Assembly: GCA_011390065.1 (NCBI GenBank)
Contig: JAABTD010000008.1
Location: 1 to 52,588, forward strand
Source of the DNA: Desulfobacteraceae bacterium
GTDB taxonomy: Bacteria; Desulfobacterota; Desulfobacteria; Desulfobacterales; JAABSP01
DNA length: 52,588 bases
Direction of reading: 5' to 3'
The notes beneath the pieces were generated by a model. That model did no database searches and was not told where the DNA came from. It saw nothing but the letters and a program-made list of their open reading frames with translations. Numbering within the stretch: position 1 is the stretch's first letter; every line of letters begins with the position of its first letter. Positions 42,857 through 51,041 of the stretch are shown here, in pieces. The translations under genes and the position numbers were made by a program.

Positions 42857-43252
42857 ATGACCACTGAAACGGTGGAAGGATTGAAGAAAGTGGCGCTGAC
42901 GGTCCGGGCCGGCAGCGCGCCGGGAGAATCGGATCTCACCGGGGGGCCCGTCCCCATGTCGTTTATCTTCGGGCTGGGGGTGGAAGGGCTGACCCCCTTC
43001 GAATACAGCCTTGCGGGAAAAAAAGCCGGCGACGAGGTGGCGGCGCCCATCGGTCCGGGCGAGATGGGGAAGGTCTTCTGCCACCTCAACCCCAAGCTGC
43101 CGCCCATTTCAGCCACGGGCGGAACCTTCTACGTCACCGCCCGGGTGGACAAGGTGGCGCCGGCCGACAGCCGCGAGGTGGTCCAGGCCATGGCGCTCAT
43201 GAGCCAGTGCGGCGGCGGGGAAGGCTGCGGCTGCGGTTGCGGCGGCCACTAA
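42857..43252 (+). CDS. SlyD/FKBP-like protein with Cys/Gly-rich metal-binding tail
   Basis: A 131-residue cytoplasmic protein. PMSFIFGLGVEGLTPFEYSLAGKKAGDEV (residues about 33-62) matches the SlyD-like FKBP layout, but several active-site aromatic residues are absent so isomerase activity is doubtful. The C-terminus ends MSQCGGGEGCGCGCGGH: four Cys and a His in Gly-rich sequence, probably a metal site as in SlyD. AAAGGAGGAAAGG precedes the ATG. Its neighbours (helicase, AzlD) give no clear functional hint. Confidence 0.75.
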   Translation: MTTETVEGLKKVALTVRAGSAPGESDLTGGPVPMSFIFGLGVEGLTPFEYSLAGKKAGDEVAAPIGPGEMGKVFCHLNPKLPPISATGGTFYVTARVDKVAPADSREVVQAMALMSQCGGGEGCGCGCGGH

Positions 43253-43265
43253 GAAGGGCAGGGCG

Positions 43266-43595
43266 CTACAACAGCTTTCCGGCCAGCCAGAACAGGGCCA
43301 TCCCCACCACCACCGTCCCGCCCAGGGACCGGGTTTTCAGGGCGAAGAGGAAGGTGGGCAGGGCCACCCAGAGTTCGGGCCGAAGGAAGGTCAGGTGCCG
43401 ATCCGCGCCGGAGGTGAGCAGAATGGGCGCCAGCAGCGCGCTTAAAATCGCCGCCGGGATGAGGTCCAGCCATTCCGCCACGACCGGCGGCAGGGTCCGC
43501 CGGGAAAGGAACGCCAGGGGCAGCCAGCGGGGCAGGTAGGTGACCAGGGCCATGCCCAGGAGCAGCAAAAGATAGTCTTGGTTCGTCATATCCAC
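43266..43595 (-). CDS. azlD: AzlD family branched-chain amino acid transport protein
   Basis: A 109-residue membrane protein with about four helices and the AzlD pattern YLPRWLPLAFLSRRTLPP followed by PAAILSALLAP. AzlD works with AzlC in export of branched-chain amino acids in Bacillus. Start is ambiguous: GTG at 43595 or ATG at 43589, neither with a good ribosome-binding site. It follows azlC by 42 bases containing short repeats. Confidence 0.9.
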   Translation of the reverse strand: MDMTNQDYLLLLLGMALVTYLPRWLPLAFLSRRTLPPVVAEWLDLIPAAILSALLAPILLTSGADRHLTFLRPELWVALPTFLFALKTRSLGGTVVVGMALFWLAGKLL

Positions 43596-43600
43596 AGGTT

Positions 43601-43636
43601 AATCACGATAAATCACAAAAATCACAAGAATCACAG
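43601..43636. repeat. four short AATCAC-type direct repeats
   Basis: AATCACGATA, AATCACAAA, AATCACAAG and AATCACAG follow one another with 9-10 base spacing. They fill the azlC-azlD junction. Similar AT-rich mini-repeats are frequent between genes in bacteria and may be slippage-derived. Confidence 0.6.
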
Positions 43637-43637
43637 T

Positions 43638-44324
43638 TCAAGATAATTTGCGCCGAAAGATCACCCCCGCCGCCGCGGCCAGCACCGACGCCAGCACAAT
43701 ATGAAGGTTGCCGGGCATCATCATGGCCAGGCCCACCGACAGGGCGGCGGCCATGAGGGCGGCGAGGACGTATCGGGCGCCGTTGAGCTGGAAGACCAGC
43801 AGGCAGATGAACATGGCGATCAGCGCGTAGTCGGTGCCGAAGGCCCCGGGCGGTATGTATTGGCCCCCGTAGCCGCCGGCCACCGTGCTGGCGATCCAGG
43901 CCAGGTTGGCGGCGTGGTTGACCGTCAGGGAGCGGTTGGTGTTCCAGAAAGTCTCCCGGTATTTGGAAAAATTGACGGCAAAGCTCTCGTCGGTGACGCC
44001 GTAGGCGAAAAGGGCCAGACGGCCCTTTTTTTCGTTTTTCACGAACAGGCTCAGGGCCGAACTCATGAGCAGGTGGCGTAGGTTGACGATGAAGGTGGTG
44101 ACCACGATGGACAGGGCCGCGGCGCCCGAGGCGATCATGGACACCGCGATGAACTGGGCGCTGCCGGCGAACACCAGCGCCGACATGAGCCCGATTTCAA
44201 GAGGCGTCAGCCCCGCCTGCCGGGCGATGACGCCGAAGGCCATGCCGATGGGCGCGTAGCCCAGGCAGATGGGCCAGGCGGCGGCCATCCCCTGGCGGAG
44301 GTCCTGTTTCAGATCCGTTGTCAT
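43638..44324 (-). CDS. azlC: AzlC family branched-chain amino acid transport protein
   Basis: A 228-residue membrane protein of the AzlC family with about six or seven helices. Family signatures are ICLGYAPIGMAFGVIAR near the N-terminus and LVFAGSAQFIAVSMI followed by NLRHLLMSSAL. Forms an exporter with AzlD, the next gene. The 343 bases between azlC and fusA (44325-44667) hold the fusA promoter but no further gene. Confidence 0.95.
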   Translation of the reverse strand: MTTDLKQDLRQGMAAAWPICLGYAPIGMAFGVIARQAGLTPLEIGLMSALVFAGSAQFIAVSMIASGAAALSIVVTTFIVNLRHLLMSSALSLFVKNEKKGRLALFAYGVTDESFAVNFSKYRETFWNTNRSLTVNHAANLAWIASTVAGGYGGQYIPPGAFGTDYALIAMFICLLVFQLNGARYVLAALMAAALSVGLAMMMPGNLHIVLASVLAAAAGVIFRRKLS

Positions 44325-44509
44325 TCCGTCGCCGATTTTCCTATCCTTTGGTCGTCACTGCCTCCTTGCCGGCGTGAGATTCAAGTAAGCATTCAAAGTT
44401 TGAGACGCCGTGAGCATAGCCCGATTTTCCGAAAAAATAAAGCGGCTTTCGGCCTCGATCTTCCGATCCTCTCAGTTCGGCGTTCCGGGCCGTCGGCATA
44501 TAAAATATA

Positions 44510-44538
44510 TTGACAACCCTTTATATGGATATTATATA
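44510..44538 (+). promoter_or_regulatory. sigma-70 promoter of fusA
   Basis: TTGACA at 44510 and TATATA at 44533, exactly 17 bases apart in a distinctly AT-rich stretch; eleven of twelve bases match consensus. The probable transcript start is about 120 bases before the fusA start codon, leaving a long leader of unknown function. Confidence 0.85.
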
Positions 44539-44667
44539 TATCGGTTTATATGACGGAAGGCAGCGAATCCCTATCGGAGCGGTTTCCGAATGAGGGATTT
44601 TTTTATTCCTGAAAAAACGGTCCTGGATCGGGATCGACGCTTCAGCGAAAAGGGAGTGAAGAAGAAG

Positions 44668-46752
44668 ATGATCAGCAATAAAAACGTCAGGAACATCGGC
44701 ATCAGCGCCCACATCGACTCCGGCAAGACCACATTGACGGAACGGGTGCTGTTCTACACCAAACGGATCCATGCCATCCATGATGTCAAGGGGAAGGACG
44801 GCGTCGGCGCCACCATGGATTCCATGGAGCTGGAGCGGGAACGGGGCATCACCATCGCCTCGGCGGCCACCTTCTGCGAATGGAATGGCCATGAAATCAA
44901 CATCATCGATACGCCGGGCCACGTCGATTTCACCATCGAGGTGGAGCGGGCCCTGCGGGTCCTCGACGGGGCCGTTCTGGTCCTGTGCGCCGTGGGCGGG
45001 GTCCAGTCCCAGTCCATCACGGTGGATCAGCAGATGAAGCGGTACCGGGTGCCCCGCATCGCCTTTATCAACAAATGCGATCGGAGCGGCGCCAATCCCT
45101 TCCGCGTCGTCAAACAGCTTAAAGAGAAGCTGGGTCACAACGCAGTGGCCATGCAGATCCCCATCGGCCTGGAGGCCGATTTCAAAGGCGTCGTCGATTT
45201 GATATCCATGAAGGCCCTTTTTTTCGAGGGCGACAACGGTGAAATCGTCCGGGAGGCGGAGATCCCTGAAACACTGCTGGATGAAGCCCGGGAGCGACGG
45301 GAAGAACTGGTGGACGCGGCCTCTCTTTTTTCCGACGAACTGACCGAAGCGATCTTGGAAGAAGCGGATATTTCCGAAGCGATGATCGCCGATGCGGTGA
45401 AGAAAGGGGCCCTGGCCCGGGAGATCACGCCGGTCTTTATGGGCTCGGCTTACAAAAATAAAGGGGTCCAGCCGCTTCTGGACGGCGTCGTCCAGTTCCT
45501 GCCAAGCCCCGACGAGGTCAAAAACTTCGCCCTGGAAATGACAGACCAGGAAAAAGAGGTGGCCCTGACCTCAGACCCCGCGGATCGCCTGGTTTCCCTG
45601 GCGTTCAAACTCGAAGACGGTCCCTACGGCCAGCTCACCTACGTCCGGGTCTACCAGGGAACCCTTGCCAAAGGCGATACCATCTATAACGTCCGCACCG
45701 GCAAAAAGGTGAAGGTGGGACGTCTTGTCCGGATGCACGCCAATCAGATGGAGGAGATCGAAACGGTTCCCGCCGGCTTCATCGGGGCGATGTTCGGCAT
45801 CGACTGCGCGTCCGGCGACACCTTTGTTCACCAGGGGATGGAACTGACCATGACCTCCATGTACGTGCCCGAGCCGGTGATCTCCCTGGCCATCGTCCCC
45901 AAAGACAACAAGGCCCAGATCAACATGTCCAAGGCCCTCAACCGGTTTACCAAAGAGGACCCCACCCTCCGGACCTACGTCAATGACGAGACCAATGAAA
46001 CCATCATTTCAGGCATGGGCGAACTCCATTTGGAGGTCTATCTGGAGCGGATGCGGCGGGAGTATAACGCGGATGTGGACACCGGCATGCCCCAGGTGGC
46101 TTACCGGGAAACCATCACCCAACTGGCGGAGTTCAATTACATCCATAAAAAGCAGACCGGCGGCGCGGGCCAGTTCGGACGGGTGGGGGGCTATATGGAG
46201 CCGACCGCTGAAGCCGATTTTATCTTCGAGAACAAGGTGGTGGGCGGCGCCATTCCCACCCAGTTCATTCCGGCCTGTGAAAAAGGATTTCGGAACTGTC
46301 TTCCCAAGGGGCCCAAGCTGGGCTTTCCGGTCGCCAATGTCAAGGTGGTGATCAACGACGGATCCTCCCATTCGGTGGATTCTTCGGAAATGGCCTTCCA
46401 GGCGGCGGCTCGGGGGGCTTTCCTTGAAGGATACAACAAGGCCAAGCCGGTGATCCTCGAGCCCATCATGAAAGTGACGGTGGAGACTCCCACCGAATTT
46501 CAGGGCGCCGTCATGGGAACCCTGAACCAGCGACGGGGCATCATTTTAGGAACCCAGGACGAAGGCCCTATGTGCGTCATCGAAGCCGAGGTTCCGTTGT
46601 CCGATATGTTCGGGTATTCCACGGTGCTGAGATCCTCCACCCAGGGCAAGGCCCAGTTCACCATGGAGTTTTCCGCCTATAAGCAGGTGCCCAAGTCCAT
46701 CGCCGAGGAACTCATCAAAAAGGCGGCAGAGGGAAAGAAGCACGTCGCATAA
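44668..46752 (+). CDS. fusA: elongation factor G
   Basis: GTPase that drives ribosomal translocation (or, for some paralogues, ribosome recycling). The 694 residues match standard EF-G length. [19 protein letters not shown] carries the P-loop, with RGITIASAA and DTPGHVDF switch regions and NKCDRSGAN for guanine binding. The [16 protein letters not shown] form resembles the spirochaete/planctomycete/delta (spd) and mitochondrial EF-G1 group rather than classical EF-G (V-D-A-G-K-T). ATG at 44668 is chosen because the family N-terminus begins there; the open frame extends to 44590. It is not in a str operon, so a second EF-G gene probably exists elsewhere. The next gene overlaps as TAATG. Confidence 0.97.
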   Translation: MISNKNVRNIGISAHIDSGKTTLTERVLFYTKRIHAIHDVKGKDGVGATMDSMELERERGITIASAATFCEWNGHEINIIDTPGHVDFTIEVERALRVLDGAVLVLCAVGGVQSQSITVDQQMKRYRVPRIAFINKCDRSGANPFRVVKQLKEKLGHNAVAMQIPIGLEADFKGVVDLISMKALFFEGDNGEIVREAEIPETLLDEARERREELVDAASLFSDELTEAILEEADISEAMIADAVKKGALAREITPVFMGSAYKNKGVQPLLDGVVQFLPSPDEVKNFALEMTDQEKEVALTSDPADRLVSLAFKLEDGPYGQLTYVRVYQGTLAKGDTIYNVRTGKKVKVGRLVRMHANQMEEIETVPAGFIGAMFGIDCASGDTFVHQGMELTMTSMYVPEPVISLAIVPKDNKAQINMSKALNRFTKEDPTLRTYVNDETNETIISGMGELHLEVYLERMRREYNADVDTGMPQVAYRETITQLAEFNYIHKKQTGGAGQFGRVGGYMEPTAEADFIFENKVVGGAIPTQFIPACEKGFRNCLPKGPKLGFPVANVKVVINDGSSHSVDSSEMAFQAAARGAFLEGYNKAKPVILEPIMKVTVETPTEFQGAVMGTLNQRRGIILGTQDEGPMCVIEAEVPLSDMFGYSTVLRSSTQGKAQFTMEFSAYKQVPKSIAEELIKKAAEGKKHVA

Positions 46753-47522
46753 TGGCCGACGTCATCCACTTGAGAGAAAGGTTTTTCAGCATGTTGAAGA
46801 AGGATCTGATTTTTCGGAACCCCCTCCGCGCGATGGGATCCGAAGACCATGACCCCAACGAGGAGATCCTGCCCGTTGGTGGTTTCGGGGCTGTTCTGGC
46901 CAGAGCCGGGCTGGGCAAGACCTCCCTGCTCGTTCAACTGGCCCTGGACGGTCTGCTTCGGGGACGGAATGTGCTCCATGTCAGCCTGGCGGACCCGGTC
47001 CGGAAGGTGTGCCTCTGGTACGAGGAGGTGTTCCGGAACATCGCGGCCCAGTATCGCATTCAGCAGATGGAACAGATGTGGGAGACGATTCTCCCCCATC
47101 GTTTGATCATGACCTTCGGCAAGGGGGGGTTCAGCGTCCCCAAGCTGGAAGAGCGGTTGTCGGATCTGGCGGAGCAGGATATTTTTCTCCCCAAGATCAT
47201 GCTCATCGACGGTCTCGCCTTTGAATCCGACGATATTGCGGGAACGCTGTCTGAGTTGAAAGCACTGGCGGCGGCCTATGGCCTTCATGTCTGGTTTGCG
47301 GTCCGCACCCATCGGGACGACCCGCCAGGACCTGACGGCATGCCGGCCACCGTCGGCCGTGTGGCGGATTTTTTCGATGTGGCGTTTCAATTGAAGCCGG
47401 ACGGATCTTCCATACTCGTCCAGCCGCTCAAAGGAACCACGAAGGATGCGGATCGATCGGACCTGATACTGGACCCGTCCACCATGTTGATTCGGGACCT
47501 TGCCGCCACCCAGAGCGCCTGA
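46752..47522 (+). CDS. RecA/KaiC-like P-loop ATPase
   Basis: A 256-residue cytoplasmic ATPase. Walker A is ARAGLGKTSLLVQLA (near residue 50) and Walker B is KIMLIDGLAF. The RecA-like core LLRGRNVLHVSLADPVRKV is typical of RecA/KaiC-type folds, and AAAYGLHVWFAVRTHRDD follows. No DNA-binding domain or second ATPase copy is evident. The ATG shares one base with the fusA stop, so translation is coupled, an unexpected pairing. Converges with the FHA gene, with 143 bases between stops that contain nothing recognised. Confidence 0.8.
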   Translation: MADVIHLRERFFSMLKKDLIFRNPLRAMGSEDHDPNEEILPVGGFGAVLARAGLGKTSLLVQLALDGLLRGRNVLHVSLADPVRKVCLWYEEVFRNIAAQYRIQQMEQMWETILPHRLIMTFGKGGFSVPKLEERLSDLAEQDIFLPKIMLIDGLAFESDDIAGTLSELKALAAAYGLHVWFAVRTHRDDPPGPDGMPATVGRVADFFDVAFQLKPDGSSILVQPLKGTTKDADRSDLILDPSTMLIRDLAATQSA

Positions 47523-47665
47523 CCGCCCAGTAAGATGAGATATCGGCAACAGGCCGAACCCCGACAACGCGTCTCCGTTTGGAGGACCGCTTCGAGGACT
47601 ATGAACGCTCGGACGGGGACGCGACGGGAGGGAAAAGGGGATTTACAGGAGGGGGCGCCGATGGG

Positions 47666-48145
47666 TCAGGAGGGGACGACGGAGAAATGGATCGCCTCCG
47701 GCGAATCCGGGGCCACCTTCCTTCCGAGTCCGAAAATGCCGCTGCCCTGAAGCAACAGTTCATTCTGTTTCAGGTTCATGCCTTTTTCACCTTTTATGAA
47801 CACATAGGTGCCGTTGGTGCTGTGATCGATAAGGACGAACTCGTTCTGCCGAAAGACGATGCGGGCATGGGACCGGGAAACCCGGCTGTCTTCCACGACC
47901 AGATTGTTGTGACTTTGGCGCCCCATGGTGATGCTGGGACGGGACTGGCTGATTTCCATGGCGGCGTCGCGGAATTTAAGTTCCAGGCGCGGCCCCTTTT
48001 TCTGGGAGATGCTTGATGCCGCAAACGGCGACCCGTGGAGCACCAGAACGGTATTGCAGCTGTCGCACCGGGGGGCGGCGCCTTCCTTGGCTGCTTCCGC
48101 ATCGACGATATTCCTCGAGCCGCACTCCTCACAAAAGACAATCAT
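47666..48145 (-). CDS. zinc-ribbon plus FHA domain protein
   Basis: A 159-residue protein with an N-terminal zinc ribbon (FCEECGSRNIVDAE ... PRCDSC) and a C-terminal FHA domain at about residues 65-150 (SITMGRQSHNNLVVEDSRVSRSHARI and DHSTNGTYV carry the phosphothreonine-binding Arg, Ser, His and Asn). FHA domains bind phosphothreonine, so an upstream Thr kinase is expected; the window contains one. It ends the minus-strand Roadblock-MglA operon. Confidence 0.92.
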   Translation of the reverse strand: MIVFCEECGSRNIVDAEAAKEGAAPRCDSCNTVLVLHGSPFAASSISQKKGPRLELKFRDAAMEISQSRPSITMGRQSHNNLVVEDSRVSRSHARIVFRQNEFVLIDHSTNGTYVFIKGEKGMNLKQNELLLQGSGIFGLGRKVAPDSPEAIHFSVVPS

Positions 48146-48234
48146 TACGGATGCTCTCCAGGCTGGATGCTGTCAACAAAGAGATGGCCCCTGATGGCCC
48201 CTGCGTTCATGGAATGGGTTGACGACGTGAAAGA

Positions 48235-49047
48235 TTATTGTTTAAGGGCCTTCAGTTCTTCTCTCAGGCCCCGGAACTCTCGTTCAAGGGTCTGCTGGAT
48301 TCGGATCAGCGCATTCAAAAGGTCTCGGTTGGTGGCCGGGGCGTCCGGGTCTTCGTCCATATAATAATCTGCGTCGTGCGCCACGACAGAGGGCTCGGAG
48401 CCGCCGGTTTCCGCGACGTCGACCTCCACCGCTTCTGCACGGGTGGGTTTGGGCGCAGGGGATTTGGGCGGGGTTTTTTTCTTTTTGGGCGCCTCTTTGA
48501 TGTGTTCCTTCAGCTGCTTGTATTTGTCCAATTCGACCATGAGCATTTTTTTCTTTTCCGCTTCGCTCATGTCCTTCGACAGCATCGAATTCTCCAGGCT
48601 CTCATATACGGAATTAATCAGCCCGATGGAATCAGGATGGGCGTCGGCCTGTTTTTTCTGGATATATTTACCCAGCGCTCCCATCAACTGGAAATAGGCC
48701 ACCGAGATCTTGTCGGCTTTGTGCTTTTTTTCAAGATGGGCGATTTCTTCCACAAGGCGGTTCATCACCTCCTCGCTGATTTCCCACTCCAGCGAAAGAA
48801 TGATCGATTGCAGATTCTTGAGCGGAGAATTTTCGACATCCATTGCTTTTATACCCGTTCCGGTTTTGGGGTTGTGATTTTTTTCGGCGCCGTCCTCGTT
48901 CTCGCTGAAAAACGCATCCAATCGGTCATCGACCTCTTTGACCTTCCCGGCGTCGACAGGGCCGCGTTCGGCGTCGTTGTCTCCAAAAAAGTCGTCCAGC
49001 CGGGTATCCAGTTCGGCATCGGCATCTTTTTTGTCTTCAGCGCCCAC
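48235..49047 (-). CDS. acidic coiled protein of unknown function in the MglA operon
   Basis: A 270-residue cytoplasmic protein of no recognised family. Residues 1-50 are acidic with two copies of an R-L-D-x-F-F motif (RLDDFFGDND, RLDAFFSENE). A central helical region (about 75-185) includes QSIILSLEWEISEEVMNRLVEE. A Lys/Pro/Thr-rich linker follows and the C-terminus is a short coiled coil (LIRIQQTLEREFRGLREELKAL). GTG start at 49047 with GGGGGAAG upstream. Thirteen bases separate it from the Roadblock gene before it, so it likely works with MglA; the paired motifs could be binding sites for a partner (inference). Confidence 0.75.
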   Translation of the reverse strand: MGAEDKKDADAELDTRLDDFFGDNDAERGPVDAGKVKEVDDRLDAFFSENEDGAEKNHNPKTGTGIKAMDVENSPLKNLQSIILSLEWEISEEVMNRLVEEIAHLEKKHKADKISVAYFQLMGALGKYIQKKQADAHPDSIGLINSVYESLENSMLSKDMSEAEKKKMLMVELDKYKQLKEHIKEAPKKKKTPPKSPAPKPTRAEAVEVDVAETGGSEPSVVAHDADYYMDEDPDAPATNRDLLNALIRIQQTLEREFRGLREELKALKQ

Positions 49048-49060
49048 TCTGCTTCCCCCT

Positions 49061-49483
49061 TTATTCCCAGATGGCGTTGATCTTCTGGATGGCTTCCGCT
49101 ACCTTCAGCCGGAGAATGCCGAGGGTCACATCCTTGCCGAAAATCGTGATGAGCAGGAATTCGGCATTCACCTTGCTGAAGTGGATGTTTTCGCTTTCCC
49201 CTTTATGAAAGAGCAGGGAGAACTCCTCCTCGCCCACGATTTTCGCCATGGTGTCCACGGCTGCAAAATTGGCTGAGGCCAAGGCTGCCAGAGAATACAG
49301 ATCGTGATCGCAGTTGCCGTTGTCCAGCTGCGAGATGATGTTGCCGGCCATATCGATCACCATGACGCTGTGCACGCCGCTGTCGATCAGTTCCTCTTGC
49401 AGAACGCTCTCAATGGCCTCCAACTGCTCCGGCCCAAGTGAAAAGTCGGAAAAAGAGGCGTTGTCGTCATAATCGGAGCCCAC
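49061..49483 (-). CDS. Roadblock/LC7 domain protein, copy 1 (MglB-like)
   Basis: A 140-residue Roadblock/LC7 protein (core ELIDSGVHSVMVIDMAGNII to TIFGKDVTLGILRLKVAEAI). MglB-type Roadblock proteins are dimeric activators of MglA GTPases. It is clearly a paralogue of the gene at 50175, with most of the residues identical, so a duplication. GTG start with GGAGGA upstream; it follows the GTPase gene by 11 bases. Confidence 0.93.
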   Translation of the reverse strand: MGSDYDDNASFSDFSLGPEQLEAIESVLQEELIDSGVHSVMVIDMAGNIISQLDNGNCDHDLYSLAALASANFAAVDTMAKIVGEEEFSLLFHKGESENIHFSKVNAEFLLITIFGKDVTLGILRLKVAEAIQKINAIWE

Positions 49484-49494
49484 TGTGTATCCTC

Positions 49495-50094
49495 CTATTT
49501 TAAAACGTTTTGCAGGGAAGCCATGGTAGCGGATATGATCTTTTTGAGGGTCGGCACCACGTTGTGTCCCGTGACGGCGCTCGCCTCGAAAGAGGGGACT
49601 TTGAGCTGGCTGTTGAGGTCCTTTTCCATTACTTCAACGGGCAGGAGCGGCACGTCGTTCAAATCCCTTTTATTATACTGCAATACCAGGGGCACTTTAA
49701 ATATGCTTTTCTTGTAAGCAGCAAGATTGTCCTGCAGGTTTTTCAGGGCGAGGACATTTTTCTTTCTCTGCTCCACTTGTGAATCCGCAACGAACACGAT
49801 GCCGTCGACGCCCTTTAACACCAATTTTCGAGTGGCGTCGTATTTGACCTGCCCGGGTACGGTGTACAACTGCACCTTTACATCGTACCCCATGATCTTT
49901 CCGATGTCAAAAGGGAGGAAATCGAAAAAGAGCGTCCGGTCCCCATGCGTCTTGATGCTGACCATCTCGCTTTTGATGCGTTCCCGAAATTTTCCATAAA
50001 TGTATTCCAGATTGGTTGTTTTCCCGCCCCTTCCAGGACCATAAAAAACGATTTTCGCCTGGACCTCCTTCGATTTCATATTGACGAACGCCAA
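49495..50094 (-). CDS. mglA: MglA-type small Ras-like GTPase
   Basis: A 199-residue cytoplasmic GTPase. P-loop GPGRGGKTTN is followed by FFDFLPFDIGKI, the MglA-specific TVPGQVKYDATRK in place of D-x-x-G-Q, and the guanine-binding NKRD. MglA with its Roadblock partner sets cell polarity and motility in Myxococcus; in other Deltaproteobacteria roles vary. TTG start with GGAGGGAT upstream. It lies between two paralogous Roadblock genes. Confidence 0.95.
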   Translation of the reverse strand: MAFVNMKSKEVQAKIVFYGPGRGGKTTNLEYIYGKFRERIKSEMVSIKTHGDRTLFFDFLPFDIGKIMGYDVKVQLYTVPGQVKYDATRKLVLKGVDGIVFVADSQVEQRKKNVLALKNLQDNLAAYKKSIFKVPLVLQYNKRDLNDVPLLPVEVMEKDLNSQLKVPSFEASAVTGHNVVPTLKKIISATMASLQNVLK

Positions 50095-50174
50095 GATGAT
50101 CCCTCCTACCCGCTAAGTTTTCCGTTTTTTAGGTCTAATTGTGAACATGAGGAGAAACACAACGCCGATTGCCG

Positions 50175-50597
50175 CTATTTCTGGACTATTTTATTAATTT
50201 TATCAATTGCTTCTGCTACTTTCAAGCGCAACAGACCGAGCGTTACCTTTTTTCCGAAAATGGTAATCAGAAGGAATTCATTGCTGACTTTGCTGAAGTG
50301 GATATTCTCATTTTCTCCTTTATGAAACAGGAGGGAAAACTCCTCTTCTCCGACAATCTTCGCCATGGTGTCGACCGCTGCGAAGTTGGCCGACGCAAGG
50401 GCCGCAAGAGAGTAGACGTCGTGATCGCAGTTTCCGTTATCGCGATGGGCGATGATATTGCCCGCCAGGTCGATCAATAGAACGCTGTGGACGCCGCTTT
50501 CCACCAGTTCATCCTGTAAAATCGTCTCGATGCGGTCTAGCTGCTCCTGGCCCAGGGCAAATTCCGAAAAGCTGTAATCATCGTAATTGGAACCCAA
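50175..50597 (-). CDS. Roadblock/LC7 domain protein, copy 2
   Basis: A 140-residue Roadblock protein (ELVESGVHSVLLIDLAGNII; ALASANFAAVDTMAKIVGEE) nearly identical over its middle to copy 1 at 49061. The start is TTG at 50597, preceded by GGGAGAA. First gene of the operon, 80 bases before the GTPase gene. Two Roadblock copies may form heterodimers around MglA or act as separate activators (inference). Confidence 0.93.
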   Translation of the reverse strand: MGSNYDDYSFSEFALGQEQLDRIETILQDELVESGVHSVLLIDLAGNIIAHRDNGNCDHDVYSLAALASANFAAVDTMAKIVGEEEFSLLFHKGENENIHFSKVSNEFLLITIFGKKVTLGLLRLKVAEAIDKINKIVQK

Positions 50598-51041
50598 TTT
50601 CTATTCTCCCATTGCTTGGTCGATCCTCGAAGTTCTCAAATTTATCGCGGCCGTTGCTGACAACAGCATGCAGCGCAAACTGTCAAGGCCGACATCGTAT
50701 ATTTTTTTACCCATGGCGGGGCACGGGGAAATCCGTTCCGGTGCAGTTTGCGTTAACAGAACTTTTTATCCGAAAAATTGTCCGGCTGTCAAAATATTTT
50801 TAGAAAAATCAGCCAAATTGAGACGAAACCAGGCTGGATAATACCAGCCGCACCCACCCCTGTCAATAACTACGCAAATCGAGAAAAAAGGCTTCCAGAC
50901 GGCGGCGGACATTGCCGACCCATAACCGGTTAAATTCACTCCAAAGGCCGATATCTTTTCGGTGCTTGACGCCGATTTTTTTTTGTGATAGAGGTTTTCA
51001 TTCGCGCTTATCAGTGTTGGACACGCAATTCAGGAGACCTC
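50598..51041. other. intergenic region between divergent Roadblock operon and pgi
   Basis: 444 bases with no convincing gene. It contains a 9-bp inverted repeat, CGCAAACTG at 50674-50682 and CAGTTTGCG at 50744-50752, 61 bases apart, which could be an operator or form a long stem. For the minus strand a TTGACA at about 50685 has no good partner -10 box. For pgi a TTGACG at 50966 with weak TAGAGG at 50989 is the best candidate. Promoter assignment is uncertain for both genes. Confidence 0.4.

Noticed and set aside
44325-44509. Possible riboswitch or tRNA in the azlC-fusA gap
   Set aside because: No cloverleaf or known riboswitch core was found; only a promoter is supported.
47579-48016. Plus-strand ORF between the ATPase and FHA genes (start MEDRFEDYERSDGD)
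   Set aside because: Low-complexity Gly/Asp frame that then runs antisense through the FHA gene; no ribosome-binding support.
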